Shown: positions 28,003-35,856, counted from the stretch's first letter. The stretch is 64,000 bases of DNA from Limnoglobus sp043757025 (GCA_043757025.1 JAYVQG010000110.1:1-64000); one strand, 5' to 3'. Notes: generated from the letters alone by a model not told the origin. Translations and numbers: made by a program.

Positions 28003-28928
28003 AACCACCTACCGTGCCGCCTATCAAATGCCAAGGAATCAAGACTAAATTAATCCCAGCAATACGTGCAGTTGTCCCTAAACTGATCGAAGGAAGATGG
28101 ATTGAGCCATTCTGTGGATCGTGTGCAGTATTGTTTAATATTAGACCAGTTCGTGCTCTCGTATCCGATACAAATAAACACATTGTTCGGTTTTACACCG
28201 ACCTACAGAGCGGTTCTGTGACACCTGGAATGGTTTACGATTTTCTGCGAGAAAACGGCGAACTCCTAAAAATAAAGGGAGAGGGCCATTATTACGAAGT
28301 GCGAGAAGAATTTAACCGGAGCGGTAGCTCACTCGCCTTTTTATTCTTGAACCGATCCTGCTTCAACGGAGTCATGAGGTTTAATCGAAAGGGTGGGTTT
28401 AATGTACCATTTTGTCGTAAGCCTACAAGATTTGCACAAGCATATGTTACAAAAATCATGAATCAATTAAAGACATGCGTTTCGCTTTTAAAAGATCACG
28501 ATTGGATATTTCGTACTAACTCCTTCCAAGTTGCATTAGGTGAAGCACGAGAGAATGATGTAGTATATGTTGATCCACCCTATGCGGGACGACATACCGA
28601 TTATTACAACTCATGGTCGGAAGTTGACGAACGGGAACTTGCTGTTTTACTCAAAAAGTTGCCTTGTTCATTTGTGCTTTCCACATGGTTCAAGAATGAG
28701 TTTCGGACGAATCCAATCGTTGAAAGAGAATGGCTTGACTCAAGATACACGATTAATACTAAAGAACACTTCTATCACGTAGGGCCAAGCGAAGATTTGC
28801 GACATCCTATGTTGGAGGCATTAATTACGAATTATCGTTCCACAATTCCAGATGCACCTGCAAAACATTCCGTAAGTGGGTTGTTCGATTCTCTGGATGA
28901 AGTTGTCGGAGCAAGTAGTATTCTTTAA
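27999..28928 (+). CDS. EcoRV-type DNA adenine-N6 methyltransferase
   Basis: The protein has 309 residues and belongs to the D12 class (Dam/M.EcoRV type). Motif I is WIEPFCGSC (34-42), where the family usually has PFxGxG. Motif IV is DVVYVDPPYAGRH with DPPY at 192-195. FLFLNRSCFNGVMRFNRKGG and VPFCRKPTRFAQAYV are characteristic of the EcoRV/Dam branch. It should methylate the cognate site and protect host DNA. The ATG overlaps the endonuclease TGA (ATGA) and has a strong AGGAGG 7 nt upstream, so M may be translated better than R from the shared message. AT-rich, like its partner. Confidence 0.93.
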   Translation: MKPPTVPPIKCQGIKTKLIPAIRAVVPKLIEGRWIEPFCGSCAVLFNIRPVRALVSDTNKHIVRFYTDLQSGSVTPGMVYDFLRENGELLKIKGEGHYYEVREEFNRSGSSLAFLFLNRSCFNGVMRFNRKGGFNVPFCRKPTRFAQAYVTKIMNQLKTCVSLLKDHDWIFRTNSFQVALGEARENDVVYVDPPYAGRHTDYYNSWSEVDERELAVLLKKLPCSFVLSTWFKNEFRTNPIVEREWLDSRYTINTKEHFYHVGPSEDLRHPMLEALITNYRSTIPDAPAKHSVSGLFDSLDEVVGASSIL

Positions 28929-28977
28929 TTTCAATGATTTTGTATTCGCTGACGTATTAATTAATACTGTGTTTTGC

Positions 28978-29199
28978 GCACTCTCTGACGTCTTGCAAAT
29001 CTTCAAAGGCAACAAGATCAACCTCACCTGGATCGAGTCGTTCCCGTATCGCGACGCGAAAGGCGAATACGTCTTCTTCGTCGATTTCAAAGGCCACCGC
29101 GAAGACCCGAAGATCAAGAAAGCCCTCGCACTGTTGGAAGACATCTGCGACACGCTCTCGGTGTTAGGCTCGTTCCCACTGGCAAAACTGACCGATTGA
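28978..29199 (+). pseudogene. Orphaned second copy of the pheA 3' end (ACT domain)
   Basis: It is in frame from ALSDVLQIF to LAKLTD and the stop, identical in length to PheA residues 304-376. It has two amino-acid changes (A306S, E341K) and otherwise synonymous differences. It has no start codon or upstream PheA domains, and an open frame from 28876 merely runs into it from RM-module sequence. A perfect 14-nt palindrome (28954-28967) lies just before the junction. It marks the right boundary of the RM insertion. Confidence 0.9.
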
Positions 29200-29277
29200 T
29201 ACGACACTGTAGGGGTGAGCCGAACCTGCTTTCAATTGCTATTGCACTCGCGATTCGTTTCCGTTCACAATCGGGCG

Positions 29278-30117
29278 ATGTTGCAATCACTCGGATACTT
29301 TCGATCGTTCGTCGCGTTGGCCGTCGCTCTGGCTTGGGCGTACTGGCCGACGCTGACATTCATGTACGAGAAGTGGGTCGGCGACCCGCAATACTCGCAC
29401 GGCTTCCTCGTGCCGGTGTTCTCGGCGTTCTTGATCTATCGCAACCGCGAAGCGTTGCGGGCGGCGACGGTCACCCCGATGCCGATCGTGGGCGGCGTAG
29501 TGCTGGCCGTGGCGCTGCTGATGCGCACACTGGCCGGTGGCTTACTGTTTCACCAACTCGATGCGATTTCAATGCTGATTGCCGCAGCCGGTGCGGTACT
29601 GGTTCTCGGCGGGCGACGTTGGTTCGCGCTGACGGGGCCTGCGATCCTGTTCCTCATTTTCATGATCCCGTTGCCCTACGAACTCGAACGAAACGTTGGC
29701 GGGCCGCTCAAAACGGCGGCGACGTGGGCGAGTACGTTCCTGCTGCAAACCTGCGGGCTGCCAGCGATTGCCGAAGGAAATCTGATCCTGATCGACGAAA
29801 TTAAGCTCGGCGTCGTCGATGCGTGTAGCGGCCTCAAAATGCTCATGACGTTTGCCGCATTTTCGTTCGGGGCGGTGCTGATGGCGGGGCGAACGACGTT
29901 CGAGAAGCTCATGGTCTTGCTCGGGATCATCCCGATTTCCCTATTGGCGAACGTGCTGCGGATCGTGGCAACGGGTATCGGGTTGACGATGTTCCACGAC
30001 AAGGAAACGACGCATTTTCTGCACGATTTCTTCGGCTGGCTGATGATGCCCGTCGGGTTGGCGTTACTCGGTTTGGAACTGTGGGTACTGAAGCGGCTGG
30101 TGATTCGCGCCGAATGA
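29278..30117 (+). CDS. Exosortase (EpsH family)
   Basis: The protein has 279 residues from the ATG at 29278; an earlier GTG at 29215 adds a non-hydrophobic leader. It is polytopic with about eight hydrophobic segments. The exosortase active-site set is present: C183 in VVDACSGLKML, R228 in LANVLRIVATG and H249 in THFLHDFFGW. PQYSHGFLVPV near residue 38 and IPLPYELE near 130 are also typical. Exosortases process PEP-CTERM-like sorting signals on secreted proteins and usually lie with polysaccharide genes, as here. No PEP-CTERM substrate was noticed in the window. Confidence 0.93.
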   Translation: MLQSLGYFRSFVALAVALAWAYWPTLTFMYEKWVGDPQYSHGFLVPVFSAFLIYRNREALRAATVTPMPIVGGVVLAVALLMRTLAGGLLFHQLDAISMLIAAAGAVLVLGGRRWFALTGPAILFLIFMIPLPYELERNVGGPLKTAATWASTFLLQTCGLPAIAEGNLILIDEIKLGVVDACSGLKMLMTFAAFSFGAVLMAGRTTFEKLMVLLGIIPISLLANVLRIVATGIGLTMFHDKETTHFLHDFFGWLMMPVGLALLGLELWVLKRLVIRAE

Positions 30118-30149
30118 TTCGGCGTGCGGAAATGGGAAGGAACCCAACG

Positions 30150-32435
30150 ATGAGCACAACGAATTTGGCAATCGCGCCCGGTACGGGGGCATCTCGACCG
30201 GCGGGAACACCGCGTGCGGCGGTACGCATGTCGCCGAAGATCGACAGCGATGGCGGCAACGGTTATCGCATCCTCGCGTGGCTGCGTTTATACTGGCTGA
30301 TGGTGTTATTCTGCGGGGCGTTGATTGCCGCACCGATGGCGTATTTGGCGTGGACGATATTGCCGTCGAAGTACGAATCGTACGCACTGCTCCGCGTCGC
30401 ATCGTCGCCGTTCAGCGTGTCGAACTCGAAAGACCCGCAACGATCGCGTACCGACTTTACCACGTACCTGAAGACGAATTCGCAACTCATCAAGAACGAA
30501 TTCGTGCTCAACAAAGCGCTGAGCACGATCGTCGATGGCTCGCGGATCAGCGACCTGGCGACGATCAAGGAACAGAAGAACCCGTTTCAGTTTCTCGACG
30601 ACGAATTGGTCGTCTCGTTCCAAGAAGGTTCGGAAATCATTCGACTGACGATGAAGGGGCACAATGCGGAGGACATCCGCAAGATCGTCAACGCGGTGCA
30701 ACTCGCTTACATGGAAGAAGTCATCGAAAAGGAGATCAAGGAGCGACAAGATTTCCTGTTGGTGGTCGAGACGACGCTGTTGAAATTGCAAGGCACTTTG
30801 AACCAGAAATCCGGCAAGGCGCTCGATGCGCTACTGCCCGTGGGTGCGGTGGTGCCCGCCGAACCGCGTCCGTTCCCAGCGCTCGGCCAACCGGCGATAG
30901 CGATACCGCCTGCGGCTTTGCCCGAGTCGATTCGCAAGTTGTTCGTCGGCGAGTTGGTGAAGCGCGTAATGCTTCTCCAGGAACAAGCGCACGACATGCC
31001 GCTATCGATCGCGTCGCAAAAATCGCGAGTCGAAGCACTCGAAAAACAGATGCAATCGCTGACGACGGGTGCGCCATCGAAGGAAATTCTCGACGAAGTC
31101 GACCGCGACCCCGAGGTGCAATTCCTGGCGACGCGCGAAGGGGCGTTTCGCCGAAAGTACAACAAGGATCGCAATACCTATCAGAACCCCGATGCGCCGA
31201 CGATTCTCGCATCGCTCGCAGAAGCCGACAAGATGGCCGAGCAACTGAAGCAGACGCGAATCAAGAAGGCGTACGAGAAGGAACTCGCGAAGCGGCAGGG
31301 CAAAGCGGGCGACTACGGCGGGCAGTACGAGGACGCGATACGGAAACTGGGCGAACTCGAAACTCGCTTCGCGAAGGATCAGAAGCGGCTCGTGGAAGCC
31401 GAACAAGAGATGGCGAAACTGCCGCCCGACCCCGTCGCGCTGACGCAAGTCAAAGCCGAAGAGAAGCGGCACGAAGACGAGAAAAAGCCGCTGATTAACA
31501 CCGATGCGAGTTTGGTCGAAGCCGAAGATAACATCTTCCGTTCGATCGCCGGCCACGCGGCGACGTTGCGGTTGGACATCAGTTCGCCGAAGCGCGTGAG
31601 TATCTTGCAAACGGCGTCGACGCCGATGCAGCGAGACACTCGCAAGCAGATCCTCGGCAGTGCGTTCGCGGGGATGTTCGGCTTCGCGCTGATCGCCTTC
31701 GGCGCGATTGCATACGAGACGAAAGTGCAGAAACTCTGCGGTGTCGCCGACTTTCGCAGTACCGCACCGATGCCCGTTGTCGGCGTGATTCCGTGGCAAC
31801 TCGATGCAAACCGCGATTCGGCAAAGCGGACCGACATGCTCGAAGCGATCGATAAACTCCGGGCGTACGTCACGCAAACGTGGCTATCGCGGGGCGCGAC
31901 CGTCGTATCGGTGACCAGCCCGATTGGCGATGAAGGCAAGGCGTTCACCGCGTTCCACTTGGCGAACAGCTTGGCACAGGGTGGCTTCAAAACCTTGCTC
32001 GTCGATTTCGATTTACGCAAACCGACGATGCACCCACTGGCGAATGTGCCCAACGGCGTCGGGGTGTGCGAACTCCTGCGTGGCGAGGCCGATTTCCGCA
32101 ATACGATCCACGCACTGCCGAGCGGCTTGCACTTCGTTTCCGCCGGGCAATGGTCCGAATCGGCCCGAATGGCGGCGTGTGGCGGGCGGCTCGAATCGCT
32201 ACTCAATCGGCTCAAAGAACCGTTCGACTGCGTGATTCTGCACGGGCACTCGTTGCTGACGGCGGCGGAAGCGGTGGAAGTGTCGCGGCGTTGCGATGTC
32301 GTGCTGCTGTGTACGCTCAACCGCGAAACGCGATTGCCGATGGTGAAGAAAGCCAGCGAGCGAATCGCAACGATGGAAATCCCGTTCTCCGGGATCGTGT
32401 ATCTCGGTGCGACCCCCCAGGAAGCCTTGTGTTAA
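30150..32435 (+). CDS. Wzz/GumC-like chain-length protein with a degenerate BY-kinase domain
   Basis: The protein has 761 residues from the ATG at 30150, with AAGGAA upstream. A transmembrane helix lies near 47-71, followed by a Wzz-type periplasmic domain with long coiled-coil segments, a second helix (AFAGMFGFALIAFGAIAY), and a cytoplasmic kinase-like ATPase from about 580. Walker A is GDEGKAFTA around K597, lacking the usual Ser/Thr after Lys. Walker A' VDFDLR (D619, D621, R623) is kept. Walker B reads CVILHGHS instead of an acidic-ended strand, and there is no C-terminal tyrosine cluster. It probably controls polysaccharide chain length or export, with doubtful kinase activity. Confidence 0.87.
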   Translation: MSTTNLAIAPGTGASRPAGTPRAAVRMSPKIDSDGGNGYRILAWLRLYWLMVLFCGALIAAPMAYLAWTILPSKYESYALLRVASSPFSVSNSKDPQRSRTDFTTYLKTNSQLIKNEFVLNKALSTIVDGSRISDLATIKEQKNPFQFLDDELVVSFQEGSEIIRLTMKGHNAEDIRKIVNAVQLAYMEEVIEKEIKERQDFLLVVETTLLKLQGTLNQKSGKALDALLPVGAVVPAEPRPFPALGQPAIAIPPAALPESIRKLFVGELVKRVMLLQEQAHDMPLSIASQKSRVEALEKQMQSLTTGAPSKEILDEVDRDPEVQFLATREGAFRRKYNKDRNTYQNPDAPTILASLAEADKMAEQLKQTRIKKAYEKELAKRQGKAGDYGGQYEDAIRKLGELETRFAKDQKRLVEAEQEMAKLPPDPVALTQVKAEEKRHEDEKKPLINTDASLVEAEDNIFRSIAGHAATLRLDISSPKRVSILQTASTPMQRDTRKQILGSAFAGMFGFALIAFGAIAYETKVQKLCGVADFRSTAPMPVVGVIPWQLDANRDSAKRTDMLEAIDKLRAYVTQTWLSRGATVVSVTSPIGDEGKAFTAFHLANSLAQGGFKTLLVDFDLRKPTMHPLANVPNGVGVCELLRGEADFRNTIHALPSGLHFVSAGQWSESARMAACGGRLESLLNRLKEPFDCVILHGHSLLTAAEAVEVSRRCDVVLLCTLNRETRLPMVKKASERIATMEIPFSGIVYLGATPQEALC

Positions 32436-32437
32436 GG

Positions 32438-33109
32438 ATGACTACCTTGAAACGATCTTTGCCGATTTGGCTCGCGTTCGGCTTCGTGTTGGCGGGGGCG
32501 GCCGTTCACGGCGCGATCACGCAGCGTTGGTCGGTGTTCGCGCCCGATGTGGCAAGAACCGAGCGAATGCACGCAGTGGCGGTAAAATTCGGCGATGTCG
32601 AAGTGAGTGATGTGCCGCACGACGTGCCACTGAAAGAGCGAAGCATTGCCACCTCGCGGCAATATTTTTCGTCGTCGCAAAACGTTTTGGCGGTGCTTTC
32701 CGTCATATCCGGGGTGCCCGGTGCGGTCTCGACGCACACGCCCGACGTTTGCTACACCGCGAGCGGCTACAAAATGACCTTCGGCCCGAAACGGGAAAAG
32801 GTCGCGATGCCCGATGGGAAGACGGCGATGTTCTTCGTCGCCGATTTCGAGAAGCGCAAGGCCACCGAAGTCGAACGGCTGCGCGTGCGTTGGGCGTGGA
32901 CGGCCGACGGTACCTGGGACGCACCGGATTATGCGCGGTTCCAGTACATGAAGGCGACTGAACTTTACAAACTGTATATCGTCACCGCATTGGCGGAATC
33001 GCCGACCGGCGACCGTGTGGAAGACGCGGAACCGATTCGCCGTTTCGTGCGAGATGCGTTCGCCCAATACGCCGAGGCATTCGCAAATGGATCGACAGTA
33101 ACACCCTGA
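32438..33109 (+). CDS. EpsI-like exosortase-associated protein (DUF3485)
   Basis: The protein has 223 residues and an N-terminal membrane anchor (LPIWLAFGFVLAGAAVHGAI). The conserved DUF3485 segment appears as THTPDVCYTASGYKM with a single cysteine. EpsI/DUF3485 proteins occur next to, or fused to, exosortases and are required for exopolysaccharide export systems. The start ATG is 2 nt after the preceding stop, with AAGG overlapping, so the genes are probably translationally coupled. Confidence 0.85.
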   Translation: MTTLKRSLPIWLAFGFVLAGAAVHGAITQRWSVFAPDVARTERMHAVAVKFGDVEVSDVPHDVPLKERSIATSRQYFSSSQNVLAVLSVISGVPGAVSTHTPDVCYTASGYKMTFGPKREKVAMPDGKTAMFFVADFEKRKATEVERLRVRWAWTADGTWDAPDYARFQYMKATELYKLYIVTALAESPTGDRVEDAEPIRRFVRDAFAQYAEAFANGSTVTP

Positions 33110-33137
33110 TGAACCCCTAGGTAGGATACCTTCCGAG

Positions 33138-33830
33138 ATGAACTTAACGAAAACGGGAAATCGATTCACTTCTACCACGCTTGTGGTGAAGGCAGTCGCT
33201 ATCGAGACCGTACCGAATCCGACGAGTGCGATTGCGGGCGAGCGCTGGAAAACGGCGTTCGACTTCACCGCCGCCATCGTGTTGATGGTGCCATGCTTAC
33301 CCGTCATGTGGCTCGCGATGTTACTCACGAGGTTGACCTCGCGCGGCCCCGGAATGTACTCGCAGATACGCATGGGGCAGTTTGGTAAGCCGTTCACGAT
33401 CTATAAGATTCGCACGATGCGCATCGATGCCGAAAAGGACGGCAAACCGCAATGGTCGACGCCCGGCGACACCCGCATCACGCGGCTCGGCGTTGTTTTA
33501 CGCGCGTTGCACATCGACGAGCTTCCGCAACTTTGGAACGTGCTCAATGGCGAGATGTCGCTCGTCGGCCCGCGACCCGAACGACCTGAAATTGCCGCAA
33601 ACCTTCGCAAAGAAATCCACGGCTACGACCGTCGCCTCGAAGTTAAGCCCGGCATCACGGGGTACGCCCAAATTCACCTATCGCCCGATGAAACGATCGA
33701 GTGCGTGCGGCTCAAACTCGCCTACGATCGCTACTACATTCGCCACGCCAGCCCGATGCAAGATCTCTCGATCTTGCTGTGTACTGTGCTAAAAGTGCTC
33801 GGTTTACGGAAGCTGTATCGACGGCGATAA
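33138..33830 (+). CDS. Undecaprenyl-phosphate sugar transferase (WcaJ/PglC type)
   Basis: The protein has 230 residues and is of the short form: one membrane region (TAAIVLMVPCLPVMWLAMLL, 44-63) followed by the catalytic domain. Typical motifs are FTIYKIRTMRIDAE (86-99), HIDELPQLWNVLNGEMSLVG (125-144) with the GPRPE that follows, and PGITGYAQ (171-178). It transfers the first sugar-phosphate to undecaprenyl phosphate to initiate polysaccharide repeat-unit assembly. It fits the exosortase/EPS operon. Confidence 0.93.
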   Translation: MNLTKTGNRFTSTTLVVKAVAIETVPNPTSAIAGERWKTAFDFTAAIVLMVPCLPVMWLAMLLTRLTSRGPGMYSQIRMGQFGKPFTIYKIRTMRIDAEKDGKPQWSTPGDTRITRLGVVLRALHIDELPQLWNVLNGEMSLVGPRPERPEIAANLRKEIHGYDRRLEVKPGITGYAQIHLSPDETIECVRLKLAYDRYYIRHASPMQDLSILLCTVLKVLGLRKLYRRR

Positions 33831-33859
33831 CTCGCGATTCGCTTCTCCGGAGGTCAAGG

Positions 33860-34858
33860 ATGCCGACCGTCACCGTGATCGTTCCCGTGCGGAACGAAGC
33901 GCGTTCGATCGAGCGCACATTGCGCTCGCTATTCGAACAAGATTACCCGCGCGATCGATACGAAGTCATCGTTGCCGATGGTTGTAGCGACGACGAAACC
34001 GTGCCAATCGTGCGACGACTTCAGGGCGAATTTGCGAACTTGCATCTCACTTACAATCCGCGGCGAGTGTCGAGTGCGGGGCGGAACCTCGGCATCTATC
34101 ACATGACGGGCGAAGTCGCGGTCATCGTCGATGGGCATTGCCATATTCCGGATCGCAATTACTTGCACAATCTCGCGCAGGCTTTCATGGAAAGCGGTGC
34201 CGATTGCCTTGGCAGGCCGCAACCGCTCGATGCACCGAACCCGACGCGGTTCCAGGAAGCCGTTTCGATCGCGCGTTCGAGCCGTTTGGGCCACAATCCG
34301 GAGTCCGATATTTTCTCCGACGAGGCGAAGTTCGTGCGACCGCAAAGCACGGCAGTAGCCTATCGGCGAAGCGTGTTTGAAACGGTGGGGCTGTTCGACG
34401 AGCAGTTCGATGCCTGCGAAGATGTCGAGTTCAATCACCGCGTCGATGCCGTTGGGCTGACCTGCTTTTTCTCGCCGAAGCTGAAGATCGTCTACGATCC
34501 GCGCACGACATTTTCGCGGTTGTTCGTCCAACTCGGCCGCTACGGTTCGGGTCGCGGACGGCTGGCGGCAAAGCACCCGGCGTCGCTTTCCTTGCCCGCA
34601 CTCGTACCGCCGTTGTGGGCGGTCTGGCTCGTCGTGGGTGGTATCGTCAGTGCGTTTGTGCCGTACGTGGGCTGGGCGTATTTTGCGTCGATTCTGCTGT
34701 ATGGCAGTGTGATTGTGGGCGGTTCGATCGTGCTCGGTTTGGGTCAACCGCTTGCGGTTGTGGCCCGCGTGCCGCTCGTTTTCGTCGGCATCCACTTCGG
34801 CTTCGCGTGGGGATTTTTGAACGAGACCGTGCGGCAGTTGCGTAGAATACTGAGATGA
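33860..34858 (+). CDS. Family 2 glycosyltransferase (succinoglycan ExoA-like)
   Basis: The protein has 332 residues from the ATG at 33860, with GGAGG upstream; the longer open frame from 33701 overlaps the sugar transferase. The GT-A nucleotide-binding start is VTVIVPVRNEARSIERTLRSL, followed by VADGCSDDETV and VAVIVDGHCHIPD. AACEDVEF-type acceptor signals appear as DACEDVEFNHRV. The C terminus holds three or four membrane helices (about 240-320). It probably extends the lipid-linked repeat unit. Its TGA overlaps the next ATG (ATGA). Confidence 0.9.
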   Translation: MPTVTVIVPVRNEARSIERTLRSLFEQDYPRDRYEVIVADGCSDDETVPIVRRLQGEFANLHLTYNPRRVSSAGRNLGIYHMTGEVAVIVDGHCHIPDRNYLHNLAQAFMESGADCLGRPQPLDAPNPTRFQEAVSIARSSRLGHNPESDIFSDEAKFVRPQSTAVAYRRSVFETVGLFDEQFDACEDVEFNHRVDAVGLTCFFSPKLKIVYDPRTTFSRLFVQLGRYGSGRGRLAAKHPASLSLPALVPPLWAVWLVVGGIVSAFVPYVGWAYFASILLYGSVIVGGSIVLGLGQPLAVVARVPLVFVGIHFGFAWGFLNETVRQLRRILR

Positions 34859-35397
34859 AAACTGGCGACACCTTCCCGAATCTGACGTTCCTGAAACCCG
34901 ATGGTACGGCTGTTGTGCTCTCGGAACTCCTCACGGCGGATCGCACGCTGATCCTCATGATGCGGCACTTGGCCTGAATGCCGTGCGTTGCCCACCTCGG
35001 CGAGGTGGCCCGTAACTATCCCGCATTCCAGGCGGCCGGTATCGCAGTCTTCGGCATCGTGCAGGCACCGCCGGCGGTGCTACAGATGTTCCTGAAAAGC
35101 GATCCGCAACCGTTCCCAATCGTGGCCGACCCGGATCGTGCCTCGTACAAGGCGTTCGGCCTCGGTCGCGTCAGTGTCTGGCACTTCTTGCGGCCACGCA
35201 TTCTGTTTAACTTCATCAAATTGCTGTTTCGCGGCGAACGTATTCGCAAGCTCACGCACACCGAAGATGTCTTTCAGCTCGGCGGCGATTTCGCACTCGA
35301 CCGCAACGCCACGCTCGTTTACGCCTATCCCAGTAAAGACGCCACGGATCGCCCACGCATTATGGATCTCATTCAAAAACTACAGACCAAAGATTAG
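34855..35397 (+). CDS. Peroxiredoxin-like (AhpC/TSA family) candidate selenoprotein, TGA-encoded Sec41
   Basis: Reading from the ATG at 34855 (overlapping the glycosyltransferase stop) gives 180 residues if the TGA at 34975-34977 is decoded. The flanking peptide is LILMMRHLA-U-MPCVAHLGE. In the AhpC/TSA-like family this position carries the first Cys of RHxxCxxC, so the TGA replaces exactly that residue and gives U41-x-x-C44. The frame is uninterrupted otherwise, with no indel on either side. The C-terminal part continues the thioredoxin fold (VFGIVQAPPAVLQMFLK, PFPIVADPDRASYKAFGL). A SECIS-like hairpin follows at 34987-35016. It probably reduces peroxides or disulfides. The alternative is a nonsense mutation or assembly error. 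An ATG at 34978 right after the TGA has no ribosome binding site and would lack the first half of the fold. Confidence 0.8.
34987..35016 (+). promoter_or_regulatory. Candidate bacterial SECIS element
   Basis: An upper stem of 7 bp, CCACCTC (34992-34998) with GAGGTGG (35002-35008), closes a GGC loop whose first two bases are G. A lower 4-bp stem pairs 34987-34990 with 35013-35016 across an asymmetric bulge. The loop guanines lie about 21 nt after the TGA, matching the spacing of known bacterial SECIS hairpins. The fold was found by eye. Confidence 0.65.
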
Positions 35398-35603
35398 ATC
35401 GAGTTATCCCGTACTCGTTGACCGGAACCGCGATTGCTCTGGTCGTCCGTACTCGAGAAGTAGCCGAAACACGCCAGGAAGAACCCCGCTCCGCCGACGA
35501 TAATGCCGCCCGCCGGACTCGCCATCCCAAAGCTCTTATAGTCGCTCATCAGCAGCCCGCCGAAAAACATCACGACAATGCCCGCAATCGTCGTCCCATT
35601 CAT
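35394..35603 (-). CDS. Small two-helix membrane protein
   Basis: The protein has 69 residues and two hydrophobic segments (TTIAGIVVMFFGGLLM and GGIIVGGAGFFLACFGYF), both glycine-rich, then a polar tail. GAGGGG lies 6 nt before the ATG, which supports translation. Its stop overlaps the end of the convergent selenoprotein candidate by 4 nt. Function unknown. Confidence 0.65.
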   Translation of the reverse strand: MNGTTIAGIVVMFFGGLLMSDYKSFGMASPAGGIIVGGAGFFLACFGYFSSTDDQSNRGSGQRVRDNSI

Positions 35604-35659
35604 GATCGCCCCTCAAAAAGTGAAATTGGTGCAGTTGATATGAAGGTAGTACACAATTC

Positions 35660-35708
35660 GGCACGGTTCAAAATCAGGTTGCCGTTTTGCCGTAAAGTTA
35701 AGAACCAC
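35660..35708 (-). repeat. Degenerate inverted copy of the 1-100 repeat unit
   Basis: The segment GGCACGGTTCAAAA followed by GGTTGC and GTTTTGCC matches the reverse complement of the unit at 1-49 and 52-100 over its first 33 bases with few changes, then diverges. It lies in the 250-bp gap between the small membrane protein and the phosphorylase gene; nothing else was recognised there. Confidence 0.75.
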
Positions 35709-35856
35709 CGAAACTTTGATTCCAGCGTATTTGCAGACGACCGAAATCGGACGTAAGTCGTTGGTGTGTTAGGTTGATTCCGAAATCGGGCGTGATTCCA
35801 GGGATGGGTGGGTGGGTAGCGGGTGGAATCAATGAAGACGACCCGCTGTTACCAGT

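Noticed and set aside
34978..35397. Separate 139-residue peroxiredoxin-like gene starting at ATG 34978
   Set aside because: The ATG directly follows the TGA, lacks a ribosome binding site and removes the N-terminal strand and first redox residue of the fold; read-through of the TGA explains the locus better.
35418..35756. 112-codon plus-strand open frame over the small membrane protein
   Set aside because: Antisense to a gene with a clear ribosome binding site and two hydrophobic helices; runs into the repeat copy at 35660.
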